Notes: generated by a model not told the origin, from the letters alone. 26,597 nt of DNA from Marinibacterium sp039179965 (GCA_039179965.1 JBCDEC010000029.1:1-26597), one strand, 5' to 3'. Positions 1-8,449 are shown, numbered from the stretch's first letter. Numbers and translations are program-made.

Positions 1-434
1 ACCGGGATCGGCCCATGCGCACCGCGATATTGCGACGGCGGGCCGTCGTAGGCCTCGATGCTGCGAAAATGTGGCAGCACGTCGCGGTAGCCCCAGCCCT
101 CGGCACCCAGATCGTGCCAGTCGTCAAAGTCCTCGCGCTGGCCCCGGATAAAGATCAAACCGTTGATCGCGCCCGAGCCACCCAGCACGCGTCCGCGCGG
201 ACAATCCATCTGTCGCCCCGCGATGCCCGCATCGGGTTCGGACTTGTAGAGGTGGGAGTGGCGCGGATCATAGATCGAGCGAAAATACCCCACCGGCAGT
301 TTCAGCCAGAACCCCGTGTCGCGAGATCCGGCCTCCAGCACCAGTACACTTGCGTCTGCGTTTTCGCTCAGCCGAGTGGCCAGCACCGCCCCGGCAGAGC
401 CGGACCCCACGATGATGTAGTCATAGCCCTTCAT
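1..434 (-). CDS. GMC family FAD-dependent oxidoreductase, N-terminal part (cut by window edge)
   Basis: The first 144 codons are present; the rest lies left of the window. The protein starts MKGYDYIIVGSGSAGAVLA, a Rossmann dinucleotide-binding motif (GSGSAG, residues 10-15) for FAD. It then has the GMC signature around residues 84-107 (CPRGRVLGGSGAINGL, then an RGQREDFDDW stretch). This is the choline-dehydrogenase/glucose-oxidase superfamily, flavoproteins that oxidise alcohols or sugars. The substrate cannot be told because the catalytic C-terminal His/Asn region is missing. The ATG at 434 is preceded by a modest AGGT ribosome site. The gene is divergent from the enolase-superfamily gene, with about 58 bases between the starts, so the two may share a control region and a pathway. 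Confidence 0.9.
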   Translation of the reverse strand, partial: MKGYDYIIVGSGSAGAVLATRLSENADASVLVLEAGSRDTGFWLKLPVGYFRSIYDPRHSHLYKSEPDAGIAGRQMDCPRGRVLGGSGAINGLIFIRGQREDFDDWHDLGAEGWGYRDVLPHFRSIEAYDGPPSQYRGAHGPIP

Positions 435-492
435 GGTGACCTGCAATGTCGCTAACGTTGAAGGCGCGCCGCAATGGGGAGGCTGCCATCAC

Positions 493-1638
493 ATGGAACA
501 CCCGGTTCAGATCGCACGGGTTCAGGCCTGGGCGCTGCGCTGCCCAATTCAGACCCCGGTGGCGACCTCCTTTGGTGTGATGCGCGACCGCCCGGCGGTT
601 TTTGTGCGGATCGAAGACCACGACGGGTGTTTTGGCTGGGGCGAGGTGTTTGCCAATTGGCCCGCCGCGGGGGCAGAGCATCGGGTCAATCTGCTGAAGG
701 CCGATCTGGCCGATCTGGTATTGGGGTTCAAGGCGCGCGCGCCGGGCGATCTGTTTGAGCATCTGCGCCATGCGACCCGCTTGCGGGCGCTGCAATGCGG
801 AGAATTCGGCCCATTTCTCCAGGTCATCGCGGGACTCGACATTGCGATGTGGGATCTGTTTGCCCGCCGCGCAAGGGTCCCATTGCGGCGGCTGCTCGCT
901 TCGGATGCGCGCGATCATGTGCCGGTCTATGCCAGCGGTATTCACGTGGCGGCGGCGGACGCGGCCATAGACCGGGCGCGGGCGGAAGGGTTTGCGCAAT
1001 TCAAGGTCAAGGTCGGGTTTGATCTGCGAAGCGACATCGATGCCATTCTTGCGCTTGGCGCGAGCCTGCGTGACGAAGAGACACTTGCCGCCGATGCCAA
1101 TCAAGCGTGGGATCTGGCGGACGCGCGTCGCTTTGTCGAAGGCGTCGCTGCCGGTCCGCCGCTGAGTTGGTTGGAGGAGCCCTTGCCGGCCTATGCGTCC
1201 CATGCAGATTGGCAGGCTTTGGCGGGCATGGCGCAGATGCCTCTGGCCGGCGGGGAGAACATCGCCGGGTATGCAGACTTTGGCGAGGCGCTTGCGCAGG
1301 GGTATTTCGGCGTCGTGCAGCCCGACCTGATAAAATGGGGCGGGGCCACGGGCTGCCTGCATGTGGCGCGTCAGATCATAGACAATGCGGCGCGGTATTG
1401 CCCGCACTATCTGGGGGGCGGCATCGGGCTGGCCGCCTCTGCCGCTGTTCTTGCGGCTGCGGGGGGCGATGGCGTGCTGGAAGTCGACGTGAATCCAAAC
1501 CCTCTGAGAGAGGCCTTTGAGATCGGTCAAACCTCCTTGTCCGGCACTGGCTGGCATTTCGATGATGCCCCGGGACTGGGGATCGAGACGCTGCCGGACG
1601 GGTTCCATCGTTATCAAACGGCCTTGGTCGAGTTTTGA
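493..1638 (+). CDS. Mandelate racemase/muconate lactonizing (enolase superfamily) enzyme
   Basis: A 381-residue protein, the usual length for the family. The N-terminal capping domain (about 1-130) is followed by the (beta/alpha)7-beta barrel. Visible catalytic set: KVK at 171-173, metal ligands D201 (ADANQAW), E228 (WLEEP) and E255 (GGEN), then D278 (VQPDL), H305 (CPHYLGGG) and E330. KxK plus an Asp-His dyad is the mandelate-racemase-subgroup arrangement, so it should abstract a proton alpha to a carboxylate, as a sugar-acid dehydratase, racemase or epimerase. The exact substrate is unknown. I chose the ATG at 493 because GGGGAGG (476-482) lies just upstream; an in-frame ATG at 433 would add 20 residues that do not fit the family start. 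It ends 15 bases before the convergent nucleoside-hydrolase-like gene. Confidence 0.93.
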   Translation: MEHPVQIARVQAWALRCPIQTPVATSFGVMRDRPAVFVRIEDHDGCFGWGEVFANWPAAGAEHRVNLLKADLADLVLGFKARAPGDLFEHLRHATRLRALQCGEFGPFLQVIAGLDIAMWDLFARRARVPLRRLLASDARDHVPVYASGIHVAAADAAIDRARAEGFAQFKVKVGFDLRSDIDAILALGASLRDEETLAADANQAWDLADARRFVEGVAAGPPLSWLEEPLPAYASHADWQALAGMAQMPLAGGENIAGYADFGEALAQGYFGVVQPDLIKWGGATGCLHVARQIIDNAARYCPHYLGGGIGLAASAAVLAAAGGDGVLEVDVNPNPLREAFEIGQTSLSGTGWHFDDAPGLGIETLPDGFHRYQTALVEF

Positions 1639-1653
1639 CAGAAACGGCACGCG

Positions 1654-2763
1654 TCAGGACGGTGCCTTGGCCAGACAACGATAGAGATCTTCAAAGACCG
1701 CGTCCCGTGCCACGTCATAAGCCTCGAGCATCGCATGACGGTTCTGGTTCGTGTGCCAGAATAGGTCTTCGCTCAGGTGGGGCGAGGTTGTCACGTGAGC
1801 GGGCACATAAGCGGCATCCAGCAGCCAGGCGACATTGATGATATCCCAGATCACCCAGGTCTTGGTCTCAGGCTCATTGATGGCATATTTCACGTGCAGC
1901 GGGTTGTTGGTGTACAGGTGCCACAGGTAGTCGCCGATGTCGCCGCGCCCCTTCACGAACCGCTCCATTTCCGGCAGCGAGATCGTCAGCTGCGCGCCCA
2001 CGTGATAGCCCGGCAGATAAACATGCGGCACGCCGCATTCAAAGATCAGGCGGGACGACAATTGGTCCTGTACGAGGTTCAGTGAGGGTTCGTTGCAAAA
2101 CGGTGAGTAGCTCGGAAAGCCCGAGGTCCAGACGACAACGATATTGTCGATGATGTCTGGTGCCATCAGCAAGGCGGATCCGATGTTGGGCAACGCGCCC
2201 ATGGCAAGGATGTAGACCGGCCCATCCTCGCGATTGCGGGCCTGATCGATAATGAATTGGACGGCGTCGGAGTCCACCGGTTTATCATAGCTTGGCAGGT
2301 GTTCCGGCGCGCCATGAAAGACACGGCCCGCATGGGGTTCATGGCAGGCCTCAAAGACGCGGATGATCTCGTCGTAGGATCGCGCCTCCCCCACATCCGG
2401 GGTCACAAATTCGATGTCATCGGCGGTGCGCCCATCGGCCAGCAGGCGCTTGGCCCAGCCCGCAAAGGGGCCAACAAATTTGCTGTCATGATCGGTGCCG
2501 CCACCCTTCTGGAGCGCCGCGACGGCCTCGTACAGACCATCGCGGTGGTGCAGGAACGAGAAGGGCGCCGCGGTGACGCCTTCGAGGGTCATGCGGTCTT
2601 GGGCCAGGATCGCCCAGGCAACGGCGTATTGATCGTCGATCTCGTTGGCGGTGTCCGTGTCAATGATTACGCGCGGCATCGGGCCGGGGCGGCCCAGGCG
2701 GCGCGCCATGAGGTCTGGCTCCAGCGGGGTGAACCTTTGGATGGCGTCTTGCAGCGTGGTCAT
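1654..2763 (-). CDS. Nucleoside hydrolase family protein (IUNH-like)
   Basis: A 369-residue protein and the last gene of the long minus-strand operon, 12 bases after the permease. The calcium site typical of N-ribohydrolases is clear: DTDTANEIDD with D35, D37, D43 and D44. Later family elements are MGALPNIGSAL (186-198), NEPSLNLVQD (224-233) and WD at 306-307. In inosine-uridine hydrolases the last motif normally reads His-Asp; here it is Trp-Asp, a change also known in purine-specific IAG hydrolases. The family cleaves the N-glycosidic bond of ribonucleosides, releasing base and sugar. Cotranscription with a sugar importer, isomerase, kinase and aldolase suggests it frees the sugar that these enzymes use, which is inference. 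The N-terminal 30 residues before the first strand are longer than usual. The start has GAGGTG upstream. Confidence 0.88.
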   Translation of the reverse strand: MTTLQDAIQRFTPLEPDLMARRLGRPGPMPRVIIDTDTANEIDDQYAVAWAILAQDRMTLEGVTAAPFSFLHHRDGLYEAVAALQKGGGTDHDSKFVGPFAGWAKRLLADGRTADDIEFVTPDVGEARSYDEIIRVFEACHEPHAGRVFHGAPEHLPSYDKPVDSDAVQFIIDQARNREDGPVYILAMGALPNIGSALLMAPDIIDNIVVVWTSGFPSYSPFCNEPSLNLVQDQLSSRLIFECGVPHVYLPGYHVGAQLTISLPEMERFVKGRGDIGDYLWHLYTNNPLHVKYAINEPETKTWVIWDIINVAWLLDAAYVPAHVTTSPHLSEDLFWHTNQNRHAMLEAYDVARDAVFEDLYRCLAKAPS

Positions 2764-2775
2764 GTCAGCACCTCA

Positions 2776-3639
2776 TTAGTTGCCGAAACCTTTGCCAAAG
2801 GCTTCTTCTTTGATGAAACGTTCGGTGATGAGCAGCAGGATGATCCCCGGCACCGTCACCACCAACGTGATGCCGGCCGCAGAGGCGTCGAGCGTGCCAC
2901 CAGAGATCTTGGAGAACAGCAGCGTCGGCAGAGTGACGATTTTGCCCTGACCCATGAAGAAGGTCAGCAGGAAGATGTTTGTGGAAACAAGAAACGTAAA
3001 GAGCGCCCCGGCGACCACGCCCGGAAGAAGCATCGGCAGGGTCACCAGACGCAGGATTTGCCAGCGGCTCGCCCCGAGGATCATCGCCTGTTCCTCGAAA
3101 TCGCGACCCAGCCCCTGATAGACCGCTGTGAGCATTCGGATCATGTACGGAATGGTCGGGATCAGGTGCACGATGATGATGCCGACATATGTACCGGCCA
3201 GCCCGATGTTGATGAAGATCATCAGGAGTGCGATGCCGATGGCGGCTTCCGGCACAATCAGGGGCATGGACAGGAAGAATTCGAAGGCTGGTTTGCCGCG
3301 AAACGTTTCGCGCGCCAGTACGCGGGCGGCGGGCAGACAGATGATCAGGCAGATCACCGTCACCACGCACCCGATGAAAACAGTGTTCAGCGTCGCCTCC
3401 CAGACCTGACTGTAGGGAGAGATCACGTAGTCCCAGGCCAGTGGGAGAACCGACTTCTCGCGCTGCTCCAGCCACCACGTGCTTGGCAGAAGGTCTGGCC
3501 AGGCCCAGCGGAAGGCCAGGCTTTGAATGATGAGCGGGATGAACGGGCCCAGGATGAAGCCCGCGATCAGAAGCAGGTAGAGCTTTTGATACGGCGAAAG
3601 CCGTTCGTTCATCGCGAGGGAGTTGGATTTGCGCGCCAC
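2776..3639 (-). CDS. ABC transporter permease (PotC/CysW-like)
   Basis: A 287-residue inner-membrane protein with about six hydrophobic segments (first at 20-40, last at about 250-272). It carries the EAA loop that contacts the ATPase at about 182-207 (EEQAMILGASRWQILRLV...LPG). It is the second permease of the importer formed with the ATPase, binding protein and permease upstream. The predicted start is a GTG at 3639 whose first base overlaps the stop of the previous permease; an internal ATG at 3612 (MNERLSPYQ) is an alternative that would remove nine polar residues. The substrate is unknown. Confidence 0.92.
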   Translation of the reverse strand: MARKSNSLAMNERLSPYQKLYLLLIAGFILGPFIPLIIQSLAFRWAWPDLLPSTWWLEQREKSVLPLAWDYVISPYSQVWEATLNTVFIGCVVTVICLIICLPAARVLARETFRGKPAFEFFLSMPLIVPEAAIGIALLMIFINIGLAGTYVGIIIVHLIPTIPYMIRMLTAVYQGLGRDFEEQAMILGASRWQILRLVTLPMLLPGVVAGALFTFLVSTNIFLLTFFMGQGKIVTLPTLLFSKISGGTLDASAAGITLVVTVPGIILLLITERFIKEEAFGKGFGN

Positions 3640-4547
3640 TAGCTCCTCCCGATCCGTCGTTCATAGCGGCGGTAGAAGGCGAGGTAGGTGTAAAGAATGA
3701 CCCCGGCCACCAGCGCGATGGACACGACGGTGGCCATGCCCTGCAGCTGCAGCGTGTAGTCCGCGTCGTTGAAATAGCGCCAGGCCACGACGGGCAGAGT
3801 ATCTGGGAACCCTCCACCCAGAATGAAGGGGGCCTCGAAAGCGCCGATGTTGAAGGCGAATATGATGAGCGTCGAGGAAATGATGCCCGGCAGGATTTGC
3901 GGAAAGGTGACCTGAAAGAAGATCTGGCGTTTGTTTGCGCCCAGGATCGCAGCCGCCTCTTCGGTTTCGCGGCCCACGCCCAGCAGCACCGCATAAATGG
4001 TCAGAGCCACGAATGGCGTCTGTTTCCATACGTAAACGGCGATGATGCCCCAGCCCATGTGGGTTTTCAGAATTTGCGGGAACTGGCTGGGATCGTCGAT
4101 GAAGCCGGCAAAGGCCATGATCCGCGACATCATTCCGCCGTTGCCCAGCATGATGACCGCCAGCGCGATGCCCACGGTGTACGGGATCATCAGCGGCAGT
4201 TTGTAGAGGTACTTGTAGAGCGTTTTGGACGGGAAGGTCCGCACCAGCGCCAATGCGAGCAGGATGCCCAGCACAAGCGAGATCAGCGTCGCGGCAATGG
4301 CGTAGTAAAGCGTCAGCGCCAGCGACTGCCAAAAGAAACCGTCGCCCCAAAGCGCCGCGAAATAGGAAAAGTCGGGGAATGTGTTGACGCCGAACCAAGG
4401 CGCAAAGCCGAGCGATTGGGCGACGCCCAGCACCAACGCGCCTCCGAAGAGCACGGTCAGCACCAGCATCACAGGCAGCAGCTGGATCCACATCCAGGTG
4501 CGTTCGCGCTTGTGACGGGCAAGTTCCTTGGTCTTTGACACGTCCAT
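3639..4547 (-). CDS. ABC transporter permease (PotB/YnjC-like)
   Basis: A 302-residue inner-membrane permease with a cytoplasmic basic N-terminus (KHKRER-like, residues 6-17), six or so hydrophobic segments and the EAA loop at 197-221 (EEAAAILGANKRQIFFQV...LPG). It pairs with the next permease as a heterodimer. In E. coli the YnjBCD system has one long fused permease; here there are two separate half-size genes although the binding protein is YnjB-like. The ATG at 4547 is preceded by CAGGGG, which lies inside a potential alternative hairpin with the C-run of the upstream stem-loop. The gene lies 45 bases downstream of the binding-protein gene. Confidence 0.93.
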   Translation of the reverse strand: MDVSKTKELARHKRERTWMWIQLLPVMLVLTVLFGGALVLGVAQSLGFAPWFGVNTFPDFSYFAALWGDGFFWQSLALTLYYAIAATLISLVLGILLALALVRTFPSKTLYKYLYKLPLMIPYTVGIALAVIMLGNGGMMSRIMAFAGFIDDPSQFPQILKTHMGWGIIAVYVWKQTPFVALTIYAVLLGVGRETEEAAAILGANKRQIFFQVTFPQILPGIISSTLIIFAFNIGAFEAPFILGGGFPDTLPVVAWRYFNDADYTLQLQGMATVVSIALVAGVILYTYLAFYRRYERRIGRS

Positions 4548-4555
4548 CCCCTGAA

Positions 4556-4584
4556 GGGGGGCCCGGCCCAGGGCCGGACCCCCC
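4556..4584 (-). promoter_or_regulatory. Strong intergenic stem-loop between binding protein and permease genes
   Basis: GGGGGG (4556-4561) pairs with CCCCCC (4579-4584). After one C/A mismatch, six more pairs close a three-base loop (4569-4571). There is no U-run after it on the minus strand, so it is not a standard intrinsic terminator. Hairpins after binding-protein genes often protect the upstream mRNA and lower downstream expression, which gives excess binding protein. The C-run next to the permease gene can instead pair with CCCC/GGGG partner bases at 4548-4551, which overlap the permease ribosome site. Confidence 0.6.
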
Positions 4585-4592
4585 GATCTGCC

Positions 4593-5933
4593 TCAGTTGA
4601 GGTTGGCCACAGCCGTCGCAACGATGGACTCGATGCTCTCGTTGCTGTTGCGTTCGATGTATTCAAGCCAGGTGGCCTCAATCACATCCACCAGCGTGGC
4701 GTTGGTGTCAGGTGCGGTGTTGGCGTCAAGCTCCGCCTGGGTCACACCGACCAGACCGGGTGAGGCCGCATCGAGCTTTGCCGCGTCGTCCGCGCTCAGA
4801 CGCCAGGGGTCGATGCCCGGAGGCATGCCGGCGATCTCAAGTTTGGTGGACTGGGAGTCCACCGACGCCATGTAATTGGCCATGACCATGGCTGCGGCCG
4901 GGTTGGGCGCGTTGCCGGGGATCACAAGGTAGTTCTTGTTCTTGATCATGTTCCCTTCAGGGAAGATGAACTGTTCTGCGCCTTCGGGATATGTCCCGTC
5001 ACGCAGACCTGTGGCAACGCCGTACAGACCGAACTGGCATGAAAAGTCGATCTCGCCATTCAGAAAGAGGCCATCCAGAGCCTTGGGGTCTTCGGGGTAG
5101 CGCGCGTTGCCGCCCGCGGCCCCCAGCAGATGCGCCTCCAGCGTCTTGAGATATTCCATTCCGGGCGTGATCAGCCGCGCCAGTTCAGCGGCACCCAGTT
5201 CGTCAATCGAAGACTGGAACGGCACCGCGCCGTTGCCGTCGGGGTTATGGGCATACACCGTTGCCTGAACGAAGGTGTTGCCGATGAAATGCGGTGGTTT
5301 GACATAGGTGAACTTGCCGGGGTTGGCCTCAAGGTAGCTCAACAGCTCGGCAAATGTGCTTGGCGCCTGATCGGCGGGCACACGGGTGGTGTTGACCGCA
5401 CAAACGTATTGCTGGCCGGACCACGGCATTTCCGATGCATTGGTCTCGACGCCGAAGTCACGCAGGTTCAAAAGCGACCGCGGGTCTTCCGGGTTCCATT
5501 CGATATTGGTGCTATTGGGCAGCTTGTCGGCAAAGGCGCCCATCAGGGCATCCTGGCGCTTGAGCGTGGCGAAGTTCTCGCCATTGACCCAGATCGCGTC
5601 CACGCTGCCTTCACCCAGACCCTTGCCCGAGCCTTTCTCGGCCAGCACCAGGTCAACGGCATCCTTGGTTCCGGTAATCCGCACGGGGTTCAGCGTGACC
5701 CCCTCGGCGGCCAGCGCGGGCACGGCGACGCTGTCCATCCAGATGTTGATCCTGTCGCTGCCGCCCCAGTAATAGAGGTTCACTTGCCCCTCTTCCTTGG
5801 CGCGGGCCTGGACATCTTCCCAACTGACGTCCCCGGCCACAAAACCGTCGCGGAAGGCCGTCGCATCTTGCGCGAAGGCTACCCCGGCCATCAAGCTGCC
5901 GATCGCCGACAGGCTTACCAGTGTCTTTCTCAT
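4593..5933 (-). CDS. Periplasmic solute-binding protein of ABC importer, YnjB-like (COG4134 type)
   Basis: A 446-residue protein with a Sec signal peptide (MRKTLVSLSAIGSLMAGVAFA, cut about after residue 21). Residues 51-66 (VNLYYWGGSDRINIWM) and the later VDAIWVNGENFATLKRQDAL stretch resemble E. coli YnjB, whose ligand is not established. It would bind the ligand in the periplasm and hand it to the two permeases. The ATG at 5933 is chosen because GAGGAGGA precedes it and the signal peptide starts there; an upstream in-frame ATG at 5990 would place 19 charged residues before the signal. It lies 38 bases after the ATPase gene and is followed by a strong stem-loop. Confidence 0.9.
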   Translation of the reverse strand: MRKTLVSLSAIGSLMAGVAFAQDATAFRDGFVAGDVSWEDVQARAKEEGQVNLYYWGGSDRINIWMDSVAVPALAAEGVTLNPVRITGTKDAVDLVLAEKGSGKGLGEGSVDAIWVNGENFATLKRQDALMGAFADKLPNSTNIEWNPEDPRSLLNLRDFGVETNASEMPWSGQQYVCAVNTTRVPADQAPSTFAELLSYLEANPGKFTYVKPPHFIGNTFVQATVYAHNPDGNGAVPFQSSIDELGAAELARLITPGMEYLKTLEAHLLGAAGGNARYPEDPKALDGLFLNGEIDFSCQFGLYGVATGLRDGTYPEGAEQFIFPEGNMIKNKNYLVIPGNAPNPAAAMVMANYMASVDSQSTKLEIAGMPPGIDPWRLSADDAAKLDAASPGLVGVTQAELDANTAPDTNATLVDVIEATWLEYIERNSNESIESIVATAVANLN

Positions 5934-5971
5934 GGTGTTCTCCTCCTCTGTTTTAGGTCGTTCGTTCTTGT

Positions 5972-7009
5972 CTAGGTCTGAATGATCCAAATGCGTTCGG
6001 GCGGGATGGTCAGCCAGACCTGCTGGTCGAGGTCGACCATTCGCCGTGATTGTTCCGTGACCTGTATCGCGGTCCCGCCGCAGTCGACCGTGTAGGTGAT
6101 GTTGGCCCCGAAAAACTCGCGTGCCTTTACCTTGCCGTGGATCATGTTGTCCGCCTGCGCCGGGGCCTGGAGATGCAAGTCAATCGCCTCGCCGCGCAGC
6201 ATGACCCGACCGGGGCCATTGGTTGCCACCGGCGCGAAGGTCAAGGTGCCAAACGCAGTGGTGGCGGTCTTGTCCTTTAGGGTGGCCTCAAAGACGTTGG
6301 TCGCCCCCATGAAGTCGGCGATTTCTATGCTGTTGGGCTTTTGGTAAAGCGCGTCGGGCGCGTCGTATTGCGCCAGGTTGCCATTGAAGATCACGGCCAC
6401 GCGGTCGGCCAGTTCCATCGCTTCGATCTGGTCGTGGGTCACGAAAATTGTCGTTATTCCAAGCCGTTGCTGCAACTCACGAATGAATCGCCGCATCTCG
6501 CCCCGCAGCTTGGTGTCCAGATTGGCCAGGGGTTCGTCCATCATCAGCACGGATGGGTTGGTGATCAGCGTGCGGGCAATCGCCACGCGTTGCATCTGAC
6601 CGCCTGACAGCTGCGCGGGAAAACGGTGCCGGAATTGCTGGAGTTGCACCACATCGAGAATGTCCTCGAGCCGCTTTTCAATCTCGCTTTTCTCGGTGCC
6701 ACGCACCTTGAGCCCGAACATCACGTTCTTTTCCACGGTCATGTGCGGAAACAGGGCATAGCGCTGGAACACCATGCCCACATTGCGTTTTTGCACGATG
6801 GTTTCGGATACATCCTTGCCGTCAAAGAGGATCTGACCGTCCGACGGGGTTTCGAGCCCCGCGATCATCCGCAACGTCGTCGTCTTGCCGCAACCCGAAG
6901 GGCCGAGAAGCGCCACCAGCTCGCCCGACTTGATGTCCAGATCAATGCTGGAAATGGCGGTAAACGCCCCAAAGTCCTTGCGGACCCCTTTGAGTTGAAC
7001 GGCGGTCAC
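5972..7009 (-). CDS. ABC transporter ATP-binding protein (PotA/UgpC-like)
   Basis: A 345-residue ATPase, a normal length for PotA/MalK-type subunits. Walker A GPSGCGKTT is at 36-44, the Q-loop near 82, signature LSGGQ at 134-138, Walker B VLMMDEP with D158/E159, and the H-loop His near 192. A C-terminal TOBE-like regulatory region covers about 240-345. It energises import through the two permeases encoded downstream. I place the start at the GTG (7009-7007) that overlaps the stop of the isomerase gene in a GTGA; the open frame extends upstream to 7075, but that part reads as the neighbour's sequence in another frame. Confidence 0.92.
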   Translation of the reverse strand: MTAVQLKGVRKDFGAFTAISSIDLDIKSGELVALLGPSGCGKTTTLRMIAGLETPSDGQILFDGKDVSETIVQKRNVGMVFQRYALFPHMTVEKNVMFGLKVRGTEKSEIEKRLEDILDVVQLQQFRHRFPAQLSGGQMQRVAIARTLITNPSVLMMDEPLANLDTKLRGEMRRFIRELQQRLGITTIFVTHDQIEAMELADRVAVIFNGNLAQYDAPDALYQKPNSIEIADFMGATNVFEATLKDKTATTAFGTLTFAPVATNGPGRVMLRGEAIDLHLQAPAQADNMIHGKVKAREFFGANITYTVDCGGTAIQVTEQSRRMVDLDQQVWLTIPPERIWIIQT

Positions 7010-8430
7010 ACCATGCCTCCGCCGGCCAAACCGTCGTGCGCCGGGATTACGGGCAGCGGGGCCATGCCGCACCATTGGGCAAATTCCTCAAACACCACGC
7101 GATGCTGGCCCGGCACCAGGATGAAGTGATGCTCAAGTCCGTGTTCCATCACGCTGGTCACCACATCGCGGGCCGAACACGGGCCCGCGGCGCTGGAAAA
7201 GCCGCCGATCCAGCCACGACAACCGGTAAATCCGGCAGCGGGGCCCTCGGCGATCGTGCCTTCTACAGCGAAGTGTGCCGCGCCGTGTTGAGTAACACGC
7301 AGGATGGTGCAGTCGCCATGGGCGAATTCGTAATCCGCTATAGCCCCATAGATCGGGCCTTCGTCCGTGCCGCGCCCGATCATGGGGTGGTTGATCCAGG
7401 CGACGTCGTCCTTTGCGATGTAGAGCGGACCGCCGCCTCCATGCCACATCAGGATCTGGTCGCGCTGGAAATCGGGAGACGTCATGTCCAAAAGGCAGCC
7501 CACCTTCCCGGTGAGCGACTTTGCGACCAGTTGGCTGACAGCGCCAAGGACATCACCCTCGGACGCGATGGGCAATCCGTCGTTTTCCTCCAGCCAGCTG
7601 AAGGCCGCACCCGGGTGCATCCCGGGATTTTCCTGCAATGCAGGCCAGTCAGACACCGTCAGCGCGTCATAGCCGCCATCCTGCGCAATGGCCCGCAGCG
7701 CCAGAGCGGCCCGCGCGGTCAGCTGCATCTGAGCCTCCGACACGCCGCGCACCTCTGCGGCCCGGCCCATGGCCGCGAGTTCGGCGGACACATCCGCGTC
7801 CGATTGCGCGGCCATCAGATCGGTCATCCGGTGGATGTCGATATGATCGCACCAGACGCCGAGCTGGCGCATGAGCCCGTCCGTTGACACATCCATATTG
7901 TAAAAGGTCATGGCCAAGCCACCGATCATGCCAATCCGAGCGCCATCAAGCGCCTTCTTTGCGCTGAGTGCTCTCAGCGTCTGGCTCATCCGGGCCTGTA
8001 ACGCGTCCTCGCCCGGGGCGCCCAGATACCACTGGACAGGATCCGAGGAAAAGTCGCGCACGCCCTTCGCGATCGACATCGACATATTGAGCGAGACAAA
8101 GTTGTTGAGCTGAATGTCGTCGATCAGCGTTGGCTCGGGCGTGGCCCAGACCCCCATGGGCAGCGGCGCACGCGCGATCTCGCGGGCCACGTCGCCCATG
8201 GTGAACCCACCGTGCAAGAGCAGCAGGAAGTCCGCGCCCTTGCCCTGCAGGTCCGTCACCGCCTGGCGCGCGTCGGCCCCATTCATCGGGATGCCCTCGG
8301 CCACGACAAGATCGGCCCCGTGAGACGCGGCCAGTTCCCCTAGCCAGCTTGCACAGGCATCAAACACCCCGTGTTCCTGAGGGAAGTAACTGGGCAACGA
8401 GGCTTTGATCAGGCCAATGGTCAGCGGCAT
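7006..8430 (-). CDS. L-fucose/L-arabinose isomerase-like protein (COG2407 type)
   Basis: A 474-residue protein. The C-terminal half carries the landmarks of the FucI/AraA fold: ASEGD at 289-293 (E291, D293), LLDMTS with D315, and WHGGGGP with H330, likely Mn(II) ligands and active-site residues. It is shorter than E. coli FucI (591) and close to the shorter uncharacterised branch. These enzymes interconvert aldose and ketose. With an epimerase, a DhaKL-type kinase and an aldolase in the same operon, ketose formation is the likely role; the substrate is unknown. The ATG at 8430 follows GAGGAG. The open frame runs upstream to 8745, but that extension overlaps the GntR gene and has no support. 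Its stop overlaps the ATPase start. Confidence 0.82.
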   Translation of the reverse strand: MPLTIGLIKASLPSYFPQEHGVFDACASWLGELAASHGADLVVAEGIPMNGADARQAVTDLQGKGADFLLLLHGGFTMGDVAREIARAPLPMGVWATPEPTLIDDIQLNNFVSLNMSMSIAKGVRDFSSDPVQWYLGAPGEDALQARMSQTLRALSAKKALDGARIGMIGGLAMTFYNMDVSTDGLMRQLGVWCDHIDIHRMTDLMAAQSDADVSAELAAMGRAAEVRGVSEAQMQLTARAALALRAIAQDGGYDALTVSDWPALQENPGMHPGAAFSWLEENDGLPIASEGDVLGAVSQLVAKSLTGKVGCLLDMTSPDFQRDQILMWHGGGGPLYIAKDDVAWINHPMIGRGTDEGPIYGAIADYEFAHGDCTILRVTQHGAAHFAVEGTIAEGPAAGFTGCRGWIGGFSSAAGPCSARDVVTSVMEHGLEHHFILVPGQHRVVFEEFAQWCGMAPLPVIPAHDGLAGGGMV

Positions 8431-8449
8431 GGGTGGCTCCTCATTGTCT

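Noticed and set aside
421..1650. 409-residue minus-strand open frame opposite the enolase-family gene
   Set aside because: It is a mirror of a clearly real gene with all its active-site residues; the antisense protein has high Arg/Pro/Gln and no family features.
2257..3642. 461-residue plus-strand open frame opposite the hydrolase and permease genes
   Set aside because: Rich in His, Asp, Gln and Arg with no hydrophobic core or motif; antisense to two recognised proteins.
2765..3994. 409-residue minus-strand frame overlapping both permease genes
   Set aside because: It is the wrong frame of two membrane proteins that carry proper EAA loops.
7010..7075. Longer N-terminus of the ABC ATPase from an ATG at 7075
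   Set aside because: The added residues are Arg-rich and come from the isomerase gene in another frame; the GTG in the GTGA overlap gives a normal ATPase start.
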